From contig NZ_JBGKBE010000002.1 in assembly GCF_041358175.1 (NCBI RefSeq), positions 310,001 to 374,000 on the forward strand: a stretch of 64,000 nt of DNA, in the 5' to 3' direction. The translations under genes and the position numbers were made by a program. Origin of the DNA: Muriicola sp041358175 (GTDB lineage Bacteria > Bacteroidota > Bacteroidia > Flavobacteriales > Flavobacteriaceae). Under the pieces are notes generated by a model. That model searched no databases, was not told where the DNA came from, and saw nothing but the letters and a program-made list of their open reading frames with translations. Positions 25,089 through 32,947 of this stretch are shown here, piece after piece (position 1 is the stretch's first letter; each line of letters begins with the position of its first letter).

Positions 25089-26200
25089 AGTGCGATGGGT
25101 TTGCCATGGGTTAGCCTGACCATGCGTTTCACTAGAAGTGGAGAGCGGGAAACAAGGGAGAAGAGCAAATTTGTAACACCTTCAGACAACAACAATCGCT
25201 GCAGCAATCTCCCCATCCGAATTCTTTTTCCAAAGGTTTTCTTCCAGACATCGCTGTATTCTTTCTCGAGCTGTGTTCTTTCTGAAGAGCCCTTAATAAA
25301 TGCCTTGTGAATTAGTTCTGAGGCGAGCTTGGCACTGTGGATGGCCATTGCCATTCCGTTCCCACACAAGGGGTGTATAAGTCCGGCCGTATCCCCGCAC
25401 ATCAGCAGATGATTATCCACTGAGGGCTTTGGTTCAAAAGAGATCTGGGCTATGCTCATCGGTTTGTCAAAAATGGGAGTTGATCTTTCAAAAAACTTTG
25501 CCAGGACAGGATTTTGAGCAACAACCTCTTTATTGAAAAGTTCAATGTCCTGATATTTCTGAAAACTTTTATAGCTCACCAGGTAGCAGAAATTGACAGC
25601 CCCTGTCTCTGTTTTTGAAAGTCCGGCATAACCGCCACTAAAACTGTGTAATCCCACCTGTTCAGCAGGGAAATCAGGCCAGTGATAATGAGCTTTTATG
25701 CCCAGCCATGGCGATTTTCTTTTGATAAACTCCCGATTCAGGTCTTTGTCTATAATGGATCTTTTCCCATAAGAACCAATGACATACGTTGCCTGAAAAT
25801 CGCCGCCCGGGTTTGAGTAAACAGTAAATTGATCCTCTCTGAAAATTACAGAAGAAACCGTGCAGAAATGAAATTCTACGCCGAGCTTAACGGCGTGTTG
25901 ATACAGGGTGAAGTCGAGAGCATACCGACTTATTCCTATAGCCCCCAGGGGAAGATCTGTTTGTAAGGACCGTCCTTTTCGGGTGCTGAATCTCAGGGTA
26001 TCAATCTCGATGTCTGTTTGAAGTTGTACCCCGAGAAATGAAAGATAAGGCAGTACTTCTTTTGACAGGTATTCCCCGCAAACCTTATGATGAGGGTACT
26101 GTTCTTTTTCGAGTACCAATACATTATGCCCTTCCTTTTTTAAATGAATGGCAGCCGTGAGGCCGGCTAATCCTCCCCCGATACAGATAACATCGTACAT
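25085..26200 (-). CDS. FAD-dependent oxidoreductase / hydroxylase-like, first gene of PKS operon
   Basis: 371 residues. FAD Rossmann motif GGGLAGLTAAIHL (8-20), acidic end of beta-2 (VLEKEQYP), KVCGEYLS, and the second FAD motif CGDTAGLIHPLCGNGMAMAI (about 270-290). It belongs to the geranylgeranyl-reductase/para-hydroxybenzoate-hydroxylase superfamily. In the operon it would hydroxylate the resorcinol ring, like SrsC in Streptomyces griseus, or reduce a chain; the former is my preference. It is the first gene transcribed, with a TATCTTTC box 11 bases ahead of the ATG. Confidence 0.85.
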   Translation of the reverse strand: MYDVICIGGGLAGLTAAIHLKKEGHNVLVLEKEQYPHHKVCGEYLSKEVLPYLSFLGVQLQTDIEIDTLRFSTRKGRSLQTDLPLGAIGISRYALDFTLYQHAVKLGVEFHFCTVSSVIFREDQFTVYSNPGGDFQATYVIGSYGKRSIIDKDLNREFIKRKSPWLGIKAHYHWPDFPAEQVGLHSFSGGYAGLSKTETGAVNFCYLVSYKSFQKYQDIELFNKEVVAQNPVLAKFFERSTPIFDKPMSIAQISFEPKPSVDNHLLMCGDTAGLIHPLCGNGMAMAIHSAKLASELIHKAFIKGSSERTQLEKEYSDVWKKTFGKRIRMGRLLQRLLLSEGVTNLLFSLVSRSPLLVKRMVRLTHGKPIAL

Positions 26201-26210
26201 AGCAACGAGG

Positions 26211-26218
26211 GAAAGATA
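26211..26218 (-). promoter_or_regulatory. Putative -7 element of type III PKS operon
   Basis: On the minus strand TATCTTTC lies 11 bases before the ATG at 26200; a T-rich run about 15 bases further upstream (within the terminator tail) may act as the -33 part. This would give an almost leaderless mRNA. Confidence 0.4.
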
Positions 26219-26230
26219 CAGAAACCGCCA

Positions 26231-26260
26231 ATAAAAAACCCGACTATCGAGTCGGGTTTA
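26231..26260 (-). terminator. Terminator after OmpA-like gene
   Basis: Read on the minus strand: a 9-bp stem AAACCCGAC/GTCGGGTTT with a 6-base loop and a T-rich tail, 20 bases after the stop at 26281. It separates the lipoprotein pair from the polyketide operon. Confidence 0.85.
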
Positions 26261-26280
26261 ACAAATAAGGTGTTTTGAGC

Positions 26281-26973
26281 TTATCCTTTGGTTTTTTCCA
26301 TAGCCTCTTGTTTCAGCTCTTCACTGGCTACAATACCGAGTTCCACTCTTCTGTTTTTCGATTTACCCTCGGCTGTTGAGTTGTCTGCAACCGGTTGTAG
26401 TTCGCCATACCATTTTGTAGTGAATCTGTTTGTAGCAATGCCTTGTCCGATCAGGTAGTTAGTTACGGATTCAGCCCTTAACTTGGAAAGGCCCATATTG
26501 TATTCCTCAGATCCGGCACTATCGGTATGCCCTTCTACAAGAATCACAGTCTTGGGGTATTCCTTTAAGATCCCTGCCAGTTTATTTAGTGTTTCGACAG
26601 AAGTTCCTTTGATATTCGACTTGTTTGTATCGAAATAGACTCCGGCTCCTTCGTTAAAAGTTACATTGATCCCTTCTCCTACCCGTGTCACTTCAGCTCC
26701 GGGAATCTCCTCTTCAATACGCTCTGCCTGTCTGTCCATTCGGTTGCCGATATAACCTCCGGCAGCTCCACCAACAACACCACCGATGATCGCTCCCAGC
26801 ACGGTGTTGCCTTTACCTACATTATTTCCAATTACCCCGCCAATAACAGCTCCACCTGAAGCCCCAATAACGGCGCCTTTTTGGGTGTTATTCGCATTCT
26901 TAACGGCATTGCAACCCAGCCCCAGGCTGAGAATCAATATTAGTGCACTTATCTTTTTTATCATCGTTCTCAT
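26281..26973 (-). CDS. OmpA-family lipoprotein with glycine zipper
   Basis: 230 residues from the ATG at 26973 (26964 is the alternative). The lipoprotein signal ends LGLGC (C21). A glycine-zipper segment (about 32-78, GGAVIGGVIGNN…GGVVGGAAGG) resembles YfiB/YMGG-type lipoproteins. The C-terminal OmpA domain has YFDTNKSNI, EGHTDSAGSEEYN and SKNRRVEL, which bind peptidoglycan. It should anchor the outer membrane to the cell wall. It starts three bases after the stop of the lipocalin-like gene and ends at a terminator. Confidence 0.9.
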   Translation of the reverse strand: MRTMIKKISALILILSLGLGCNAVKNANNTQKGAVIGASGGAVIGGVIGNNVGKGNTVLGAIIGGVVGGAAGGYIGNRMDRQAERIEEEIPGAEVTRVGEGINVTFNEGAGVYFDTNKSNIKGTSVETLNKLAGILKEYPKTVILVEGHTDSAGSEEYNMGLSKLRAESVTNYLIGQGIATNRFTTKWYGELQPVADNSTAEGKSKNRRVELGIVASEELKQEAMEKTKG

Positions 26974-26976
26974 ATT

Positions 26977-27459
26977 TTATTGTTTTGAAAATTCATATAC
27001 AACTGTAATCGGCTTGGCATCTACAGTAACATTGGATTTTAATGTCATTTCTGTATCGGTAAGTTCGGCGATTGTAAGTCGGTACCCAAGACCACCTGAA
27101 ACATCCTTGCGTTTCTCATCGATAAATTTAAATTGTAATTGGGAGTTGTAATCGGCAGGATTTTTAATCACTGACCAGCGAATAAATCGATCTCCGCCCT
27201 GGCAAAGGCTCCCTTCTTTAATGGTATAACGCCCCGTGCTGTTATTGTCTCTGAAAAACCAATTACTCCCCTCAAAACATATTGCGTCTGCATCGTTAAA
27301 AACAACCGCTTTGAACATCCCTTCATTGTTTTCGTAACGAACGTCATCCAGATTCCAGGTTCCACTGAGGAGGTTCCTCTGATCGCGAATTTCCTTAGAA
27401 ACACCACAGGAAATCAGGAAGATTGCTGTAGCAAATAGTATTAAACTCCTTTTAAACAT
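26977..27459 (-). CDS. Lipocalin-like lipoprotein
   Basis: 160 residues. SPII signal ending LISC (C18). The mature part begins LLSGTWNLDDVRYEN, the 'G.W.l…' start of small Bacteroidetes lipocalin-like domains, followed by alternating beta-strands (SNWFFRDNNSTGRYTI, LQFKFIDEKR, YRLTIAELTDTEMTLKS). Ligand unknown. It is cotranscribed with the OmpA-like gene (three-base gap), which suggests a shared envelope-maintenance role. Confidence 0.75.
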   Translation of the reverse strand: MFKRSLILFATAIFLISCGVSKEIRDQRNLLSGTWNLDDVRYENNEGMFKAVVFNDADAICFEGSNWFFRDNNSTGRYTIKEGSLCQGGDRFIRWSVIKNPADYNSQLQFKFIDEKRKDVSGGLGYRLTIAELTDTEMTLKSNVTVDAKPITVVYEFSKQ

Positions 27460-27576
27460 ATTTATAAGATTTAAATTTCGATAGTATATACGCGCAAATC
27501 GACGTCTTGGTTGTAAAGCAGGTTTCTTTTTATGAAGAATAGGTAATTCGATAAATTAAATACCTCAAAAAGATGA

Positions 27577-29553
27577 CTAGTAATTGACTAGTTCATTCAG
27601 GACTTCGACTATTCGTCCTTTTGGGAGGTAGATATCTTCCAGGGTTCTGGCGAAAGGAACGGGTGTCTCCATGCTTCCAATTCGTTTTACCGGAGCATCC
27701 AGAAATTCGAAACATTTTTCCATCAGGGTAGCGGATATATCACTGGCTATACCTCCAAACAAAGTGTCTTCCTGGACAATCAGGCATTTCCCTGTTTTTC
27801 TGACGGAGGAGTATATCGTCTCCCAATCCAGGGGTTGAAGGGACCTTAAGTCTATAAGGTCAACCTTAAAATGAGTATTGTTATCAAGAATTTCAAGCAT
27901 CCAATGCACTCCTGCGCCGTAAGTCACTACGGTGATATCACCTCCTTCTTTGAGAAGGCTGGCTTGTCCTAAAGGCAACGTATAATAGGAATCGGGGACA
28001 TCCTGGTAAATACTTCGATAAAGGGCCTTGTGTTCAAAGAAAAGCACGGGGTTCGGATCATTGATAGCCGTGGCAAGCAATCCTTTTGCATCATAGGGAA
28101 AGGCCGGATAAACCACTTTGAGTCCGGGCGTTTTAGTAAACCAGGCTTCATTGGTCTGGGAATGAAAGGGGCCTGCCCCTACTCCGGCCCCACAGGGCAT
28201 TCTGATGACTACATCCGCAGGTTCATTCCAGCGATAGTGAACCTTCGCCAGGTAATTTACTATGGGATTAAAACCACTACTGACAAAGTCGGCAAACTGC
28301 ATCTCCATAACAGTCTTCATCCCATTAATAGACAAGCCCATAGCTGCTGATACAACAGCCGATTCGCAAATTGGTGTATTACGCACCCTATCTTTCCCAA
28401 AGGCTTCAGTAAATCCTTCTGTTACCTTAAAAACGCCCCCGTAATCAGCGATATCCTGCCCAAGAATTACCAGGTTATCGTGTTTTTCCATGGACTGCCT
28501 CAGGCCGGCTGAAATAGCATCTACTAATCGTATATTGGATTTCCCTTCTTTTTCTTTAATGTATTGATATACAAATTCTTTGTAAACATCATTTAATTCA
28601 ATACTTTCATTAGATTGAATAGGCTCTTCGGCAAACGCAAGCTGCAGGTTTTCATCAATTTCGTGAATAAACTCCTTTTTAATCGCAACTTCTGCTTCTT
28701 CTGAAAGTACTTTTTCCTCCTTAAGATAAGCAACATAGTTTTCGATAGGATCCCTGGCAGCCCACTCATCGAGAAGGTGCTGTGGGACATATTTTGTTCC
28801 ACTTGCCTCTTCATGCCCGCGCATTCTAAAAGTCTTAAACTCGAGGAGTAAAGGTCTGGGCCTCTGTCTTACACTTTTGGTCAATGCCTTTAAACGGGAG
28901 TAGACTTCAAGGATATTGTTTCCGTCGATGATGTAGGATTCCATCCCATAGCCCTTGCCTTTATCCGCAATATGTTTACAGCGAAATTGCTCACTGGTTG
29001 GTGTGGAAAGTCCGTAACCGTTATTCTCCACACAGAAAAGTACCGGCAAATCCCATACAGCAGCAATATTCAGGGCTTCGTGAAAATCTCCTTCACTTGT
29101 GGCGCCCTCTCCTGTAAAAACGGCGGTAACCCTTTTGTTTCCCCTGAGTCGATCGGCAAGTGCAATACCATCAGCCACACCTAATTGTGGCCCCAGATGT
29201 GAAATCATCCCAACAATCCGGTATTCCTGAGTACCAAAGTGAAAACTGCGGTCCCTCCCTTTTGTAAAACCACTTTTCTTCCCCTGCCACTGAGAAAACA
29301 ATCGGTTTAAGGGCACATTTCTGTTGGTGAAAACGCCCAGGTTTCTATGCATGGGTAAAATATATTCTTCAGGGTGCAGGGCAAGGGTTACTCCAGCCGC
29401 AATAGCTTCCTGACCAATACCACTAAACCATTTGGAGATCTTTCCCTGCCGGAGCAGAATAAGCATTTTTTCCTCGATCATCCGGGGCTTGAGCATGGCC
29501 TTGTAGAGATCGAGTAGTTCTTCGTGTGAAAGGCCATGATGCTGGAACTGCAT
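27577..29553 (-). CDS. 2-oxoacid dehydrogenase E1, fused alpha and beta subunits
   Basis: 658 residues. The alpha half (1-330) has the thiamine-diphosphate motif GEGATSEGD…ENNGYGLS (148-182) and RMRGHEEASG. The beta half (from about 340) starts IRLVDAISAGLRQSM and has EDTLFGGIASD near its end. Separate alpha and beta chains are usual; a single fused chain is common in Bacteroidetes. It decarboxylates a branched-chain or similar 2-oxoacid and passes the acyl group to an E2 lipoyl protein, which is not encoded here. It is monocistronic with its own promoter. A second, different E1 fusion begins at 63004. Confidence 0.88.
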   Translation of the reverse strand: MQFQHHGLSHEELLDLYKAMLKPRMIEEKMLILLRQGKISKWFSGIGQEAIAAGVTLALHPEEYILPMHRNLGVFTNRNVPLNRLFSQWQGKKSGFTKGRDRSFHFGTQEYRIVGMISHLGPQLGVADGIALADRLRGNKRVTAVFTGEGATSEGDFHEALNIAAVWDLPVLFCVENNGYGLSTPTSEQFRCKHIADKGKGYGMESYIIDGNNILEVYSRLKALTKSVRQRPRPLLLEFKTFRMRGHEEASGTKYVPQHLLDEWAARDPIENYVAYLKEEKVLSEEAEVAIKKEFIHEIDENLQLAFAEEPIQSNESIELNDVYKEFVYQYIKEKEGKSNIRLVDAISAGLRQSMEKHDNLVILGQDIADYGGVFKVTEGFTEAFGKDRVRNTPICESAVVSAAMGLSINGMKTVMEMQFADFVSSGFNPIVNYLAKVHYRWNEPADVVIRMPCGAGVGAGPFHSQTNEAWFTKTPGLKVVYPAFPYDAKGLLATAINDPNPVLFFEHKALYRSIYQDVPDSYYTLPLGQASLLKEGGDITVVTYGAGVHWMLEILDNNTHFKVDLIDLRSLQPLDWETIYSSVRKTGKCLIVQEDTLFGGIASDISATLMEKCFEFLDAPVKRIGSMETPVPFARTLEDIYLPKGRIVEVLNELVNY

Positions 29554-29569
29554 AGAATCTAAATATTAC

Positions 29570-29602
29570 TAAAAGTAAATTAACTGGCGTAAATGTAACA
29601 AA
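29570..29602 (-). promoter_or_regulatory. Promoter of E1 fusion gene
   Basis: Minus strand: TTTG (29602-29599), 21 bases, TACTTTTA (29577-29570), 17 bases ahead of the ATG. Fits the Bacteroidetes -33/-7 pattern with one mismatch. Confidence 0.55.
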
Positions 29603-29655
29603 ATTGATCTGAAGATCTCCTGCTAATGAAGCTCATATTTCGAGTCAGAATTTAG

Positions 29656-29663
29656 TACCTTTG
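29656..29663 (+). promoter_or_regulatory. -7 element of 2OG-oxygenase gene
   Basis: TACCTTTG, an exact TAnnTTTG match, 15 bases ahead of the ATG at 29678. No clear -33 box. Confidence 0.5.
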
Positions 29664-29677
29664 GGTAGTTGATAAAC

Positions 29678-30637
29678 ATGAGAAATATGAATACTATTCC
29701 AAGTGTAGACCTAAGAGATTACTTATCATCCGACCCGGTTAAAAAAGAACAATTTGTAAATGATCTGGGTGGAGCATTTGAAGAAATTGGTTTTGTGGCC
29801 TTAAGCGGGCATTTTCTCTCAGAGCCCCTTATAGAATCGCTTTACTCTGAAATTAAAAAGTTTTTTGCCTTACCCCAGGAGGTTAAAGACAAGTACGAAA
29901 TAGAAGGGATTGGCGGACAGCGTGGTTATACCTCTTTTGGGAAAGAGCACGCCAAGGGCAGGAAAGAAGGAGACCTGAAGGAGTTCTGGCATTTCGGGCA
30001 ATACGTTGAAGATGATCCAAAACTTTTAAAGGAATACCCTTCCAATGTAATAGTAACGGAACTACCCGAATTTAATACAGTAGGGAAAGAAACATATAAA
30101 ATGCTTGAGAAGACTGCCCAGTATGTACTGCGGGCCCTCGCTTTACATTTAAAGCTGGAGGAAAACTATTTTGATGAATACATAAAAAATGGGAATTCTA
30201 TCTTACGACCTATCCATTACCCTCCTATCACCGAAGAACCTAAAAATGCAATCAGGGCCGCTGCTCATGGAGACATCAATCTTATTACCTTGCTGATGGG
30301 GGCACACGGCAAAGGGCTGCAGGTAAAAAACCATCAGGGAGAATGGATTGATGCCATTGCGCGAACCGATCAATTAATGATCAACGTTGGGGATATGTTG
30401 TCTCGCCTTTCCAATAACAAATTAAAATCGACTATTCACCAAGTAGTAAATCCACCCAGGGAATTATGGGGAAGTTCAAGGTACTCCATCCCGTTTTTTA
30501 TGCACCCCATTAGTGAAATGCCGCTGAACTGCCTGGAGAATTGTACAGACGAGGATCATCCGAAATTATATGAAGATATCACTGCAGGCGAATTCCTGCA
30601 CGAAAGACTGGTCGACCTGGGGCTAATCAAAAAATAA
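29678..30637 (+). CDS. 2OG-Fe(II) dioxygenase, isopenicillin-N-synthase family
   Basis: 319 residues from the ATG at 29678 (29687 possible). The iron ligands are H197-x-D199 (AAHGDINLI) and H254 (STIHQVVNP); the 2-oxoglutarate-binding pair is R268-x-S270 (RYSIPFF). The N-terminal PSVDLRDYL and GFVALSGH are the usual family start. Members oxidise diverse small molecules; the substrate here is unknown, since no pathway gene adjoins it. It is followed 34 bases later by the SUI1 gene on the same strand. Confidence 0.88.
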   Translation: MRNMNTIPSVDLRDYLSSDPVKKEQFVNDLGGAFEEIGFVALSGHFLSEPLIESLYSEIKKFFALPQEVKDKYEIEGIGGQRGYTSFGKEHAKGRKEGDLKEFWHFGQYVEDDPKLLKEYPSNVIVTELPEFNTVGKETYKMLEKTAQYVLRALALHLKLEENYFDEYIKNGNSILRPIHYPPITEEPKNAIRAAAHGDINLITLLMGAHGKGLQVKNHQGEWIDAIARTDQLMINVGDMLSRLSNNKLKSTIHQVVNPPRELWGSSRYSIPFFMHPISEMPLNCLENCTDEDHPKLYEDITAGEFLHERLVDLGLIKK

Positions 30638-30671
30638 TCAGACTTTAATTAGAGAAGAATACCGATAGCAG

Positions 30672-31001
30672 ATGGACCTTCAAGATCAATTGCGAAATTT
30701 ATTTCCGGAGCATCAACCGGAAAAAGATGAAAACATCCCTGAAGAGAAACCCAAATTCTGGCTGCAGGACGAACCTATCCTTTGCAAATATGAAAAACGA
30801 AAAGGGAAACCCATAACCATACTTGAGGGATATCAGGGAGCTGATAGCGACCTGAAGGCCATGGCAAAGGAAATTAAGACTCTATTGGGTGTGGGAGGAA
30901 CAACTAAAAACGACCTTATTATTATTCAGGGGGATTATCGGGATAAAATAATGGACTTTCTCAAAGAAAACGGATTTAAGACAAAACGAGTCGGAGGATA
31001 A
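30672..31001 (+). CDS. SUI1/YciH-family translation factor-like protein
   Basis: 109 residues. The C-terminal about 75 residues form an eIF1/SUI1 domain: CKYEKRKGKPITILEGY, then LKAMAKEIKTLLGVGGTTKND, and IIIQGDYRDKIMDFLKENG, the standard family pattern. Bacterial YciH proteins act at initiation by discriminating against non-canonical starts (shown for E. coli YciH). The N-terminal about 35 residues are charged and likely flexible. It is likely cotranscribed with the oxygenase gene. Confidence 0.88.
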   Translation: MDLQDQLRNLFPEHQPEKDENIPEEKPKFWLQDEPILCKYEKRKGKPITILEGYQGADSDLKAMAKEIKTLLGVGGTTKNDLIIIQGDYRDKIMDFLKENGFKTKRVGG

Positions 31002-31134
31002 TTAAACTCCGAATTTTACAGTTATTAAGACCTTTTATTGAGATTTTGTTATTAAGTAATTTGTTAATTATTACCAACTTTATCGATTAAATGTTACTTT
31101 TAATAGTCGAAACCTAATCAACAACATCTTCAGT

Positions 31135-32067
31135 ATGAGTACTCAACTACATATTACCAATGGAGATAGTTTTACTCAACGCCTGAAATCTCTCCCATTC
31201 AAAGGTGCCATTATTACCTGGAGGGAAATGTTATGTGAAGGCAAGACCGAGACCAATGTGGGTAGCGAGTCCTTTTGGAAAACACGGTTTGAATATCTTC
31301 ATAAAAACTACAACGTAAGTAAATCCTGGTTTGTAGAAAAAACACTTAAAGAATACCGTTCACTTTGTAATCACAAGCAACAGGATGAAATTATTCTGTG
31401 GTTTGAATACGATTTGTTTTGTCAGATCAACATGATTGCCGTGCTAAGCTGGTTAAAGACCCACAGACGGGATGCCGATATTTCCCTGGTCTGTAGCGGA
31501 GATGAAGATGGGACCAAAAAAATGTACGGCTTGTGCGATGTGGATGATACTAAACTCCAGACATTGTACAACAAACGTATCCACCTTACGCAGGATGATA
31601 TTGAATTTGCCGATTATATCTGGCAATTGTACTGTAGTGACAACCCGATCAGACTGGAAAATATGTCGGATTTTGAACACTATCATTTTGACTACCTTTC
31701 TGATGCCATCAAAGTTCACCTCAAACGTTTTCCTTCAGTAAAAAACGGCCTCAACGAATTGGAAAACCGCATCCTTGCTCTTGGCTTGGAACACAAACCC
31801 AGGACCAAAAAAGCCTTTATGAAAACGATATTGGACAATCAGGGTTTTTACGGTTACGGCGACACTCAGTTCGATAGGATCATCACCAACATAAAACCTT
31901 TGTTTACCTCCTTTAATCCGGTACGACTATCGAAAAAAGGCAAAGCGATCTACGAAGGAAAAACCAGTTTTTATTCCCAAATCCGTGACAGTGAATCCTA
32001 TTTGGGAGGAGCTTTAAAGTACAACTTCCTCTTTAACGACGAATCAGGTCGTATTCTAAAATTATAA
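31135..32067 (+). CDS. DUF1835-domain protein
   Basis: 310 residues. The N-terminal LHITNGDSFTQRL and EIILWFEYDLFCQ-NMIAVL are characteristic of DUF1835, a family with no assigned reaction. Middle residues HLTQDDIEFADYIWQLYCSDNP fit the same family. No signal peptide; cytosolic. It leads a three-gene operon: the nucleoside phosphorylase starts seven bases after its stop. The association suggests nucleotide salvage or signalling, but this is inference. Confidence 0.75.
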   Translation: MSTQLHITNGDSFTQRLKSLPFKGAIITWREMLCEGKTETNVGSESFWKTRFEYLHKNYNVSKSWFVEKTLKEYRSLCNHKQQDEIILWFEYDLFCQINMIAVLSWLKTHRRDADISLVCSGDEDGTKKMYGLCDVDDTKLQTLYNKRIHLTQDDIEFADYIWQLYCSDNPIRLENMSDFEHYHFDYLSDAIKVHLKRFPSVKNGLNELENRILALGLEHKPRTKKAFMKTILDNQGFYGYGDTQFDRIITNIKPLFTSFNPVRLSKKGKAIYEGKTSFYSQIRDSESYLGGALKYNFLFNDESGRILKL

Positions 32068-32074
32068 TTACAAT

Positions 32075-32947
32075 ATGCAATTAGGCCCCTCAGAACTCAT
32101 CCTCAACGAGGATGGAAGCATCTATCATTTAAACCTGTTAGCTGAGGACATTGCCGATACCGTCATTTTGGTGGGGGATCCTCAAAGGGTAGCCCGGGTC
32201 TCTTCTTATTTCGATTCTATCGAACTAAAAAAAGAAAAGAGAGAATTTATCACTCATACGGGGGTGTACAAAGGGAAACGAATCAGTGTACTATCAACGG
32301 GTATCGGTACTGATAATATTGATATTGTCCTTAACGAACTCGATGCCCTGGTAAACATCGATCTGAATAAACGGGAAATAAGAAAAGATAAAACTACCCT
32401 AAAGTTAATAAGGATAGGTACCTCCGGAGCCTTACAGCCAGAAATTCCTGTCGACTCCTTTCTGCTTAGCGAGTATGTCATTGGCTTCGATAATGTATTG
32501 CAATACTACCAGTCTGAAGCTGTGAGATCCCATGATATAGAAAAAGCCTTTCTGGCACAAAGTAATTGGGAATCCTATATGTCTGCTCCCTATGTTGTAA
32601 AATGTAATAAGGAGCTACTCGAGCACTTTTCCACACAGGAGATAATCTTTGGGTTTACTGGCAGTAATGTTGGTTTTTACGGACCTCAGGGTCGTCACCT
32701 GCGACTTCCGGCCAGGTATCCAGAGCTGCAAGAGAAGTTGAATTCATTTTCATTTGACGGACATAGGATAACCAATTTCGAAATGGAAACTTCAGCCCTT
32801 TATGGCTTGTCTGCATTAATGGGGCATCAGGCAATCTCTCTGAATGCTATCATTGCGAACCGGGCTAATCTGACATTTTCCGAAGATCCCCGTAGAACGA
32901 TCGATCGCCTTATCAAATGGACACTGAATAAACTGATTGAATATTGA
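32075..32947 (+). CDS. Nucleoside phosphorylase (uridine/purine phosphorylase family)
   Basis: 290 residues. VILVGDPQRVARV (phosphate-binding GDPxR), LSTGIGTDNIDIVLNEL, RIGTSGALQPEI and the ribose/base-site NFEMETSALYGLSALMG are the PNP/UDP family landmarks. It cleaves a nucleoside with phosphate to free base and sugar-1-phosphate; the base preference cannot be read off. It sits between DUF1835 (seven-base gap) and the binding-protein-like gene (four-base overlap, TTGA). Confidence 0.88.
   Translation: MQLGPSELILNEDGSIYHLNLLAEDIADTVILVGDPQRVARVSSYFDSIELKKEKREFITHTGVYKGKRISVLSTGIGTDNIDIVLNELDALVNIDLNKREIRKDKTTLKLIRIGTSGALQPEIPVDSFLLSEYVIGFDNVLQYYQSEAVRSHDIEKAFLAQSNWESYMSAPYVVKCNKELLEHFSTQEIIFGFTGSNVGFYGPQGRHLRLPARYPELQEKLNSFSFDGHRITNFEMETSALYGLSALMGHQAISLNAIIANRANLTFSEDPRRTIDRLIKWTLNKLIEY

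Noticed and set aside
20491..26200. Flexirubin or dialkylresorcinol (dar) cluster
   Set aside because: There is no DarA-like aromatase or DarB KAS-III pair; the key enzyme has chalcone-synthase-type Cys-His-Asn motifs.
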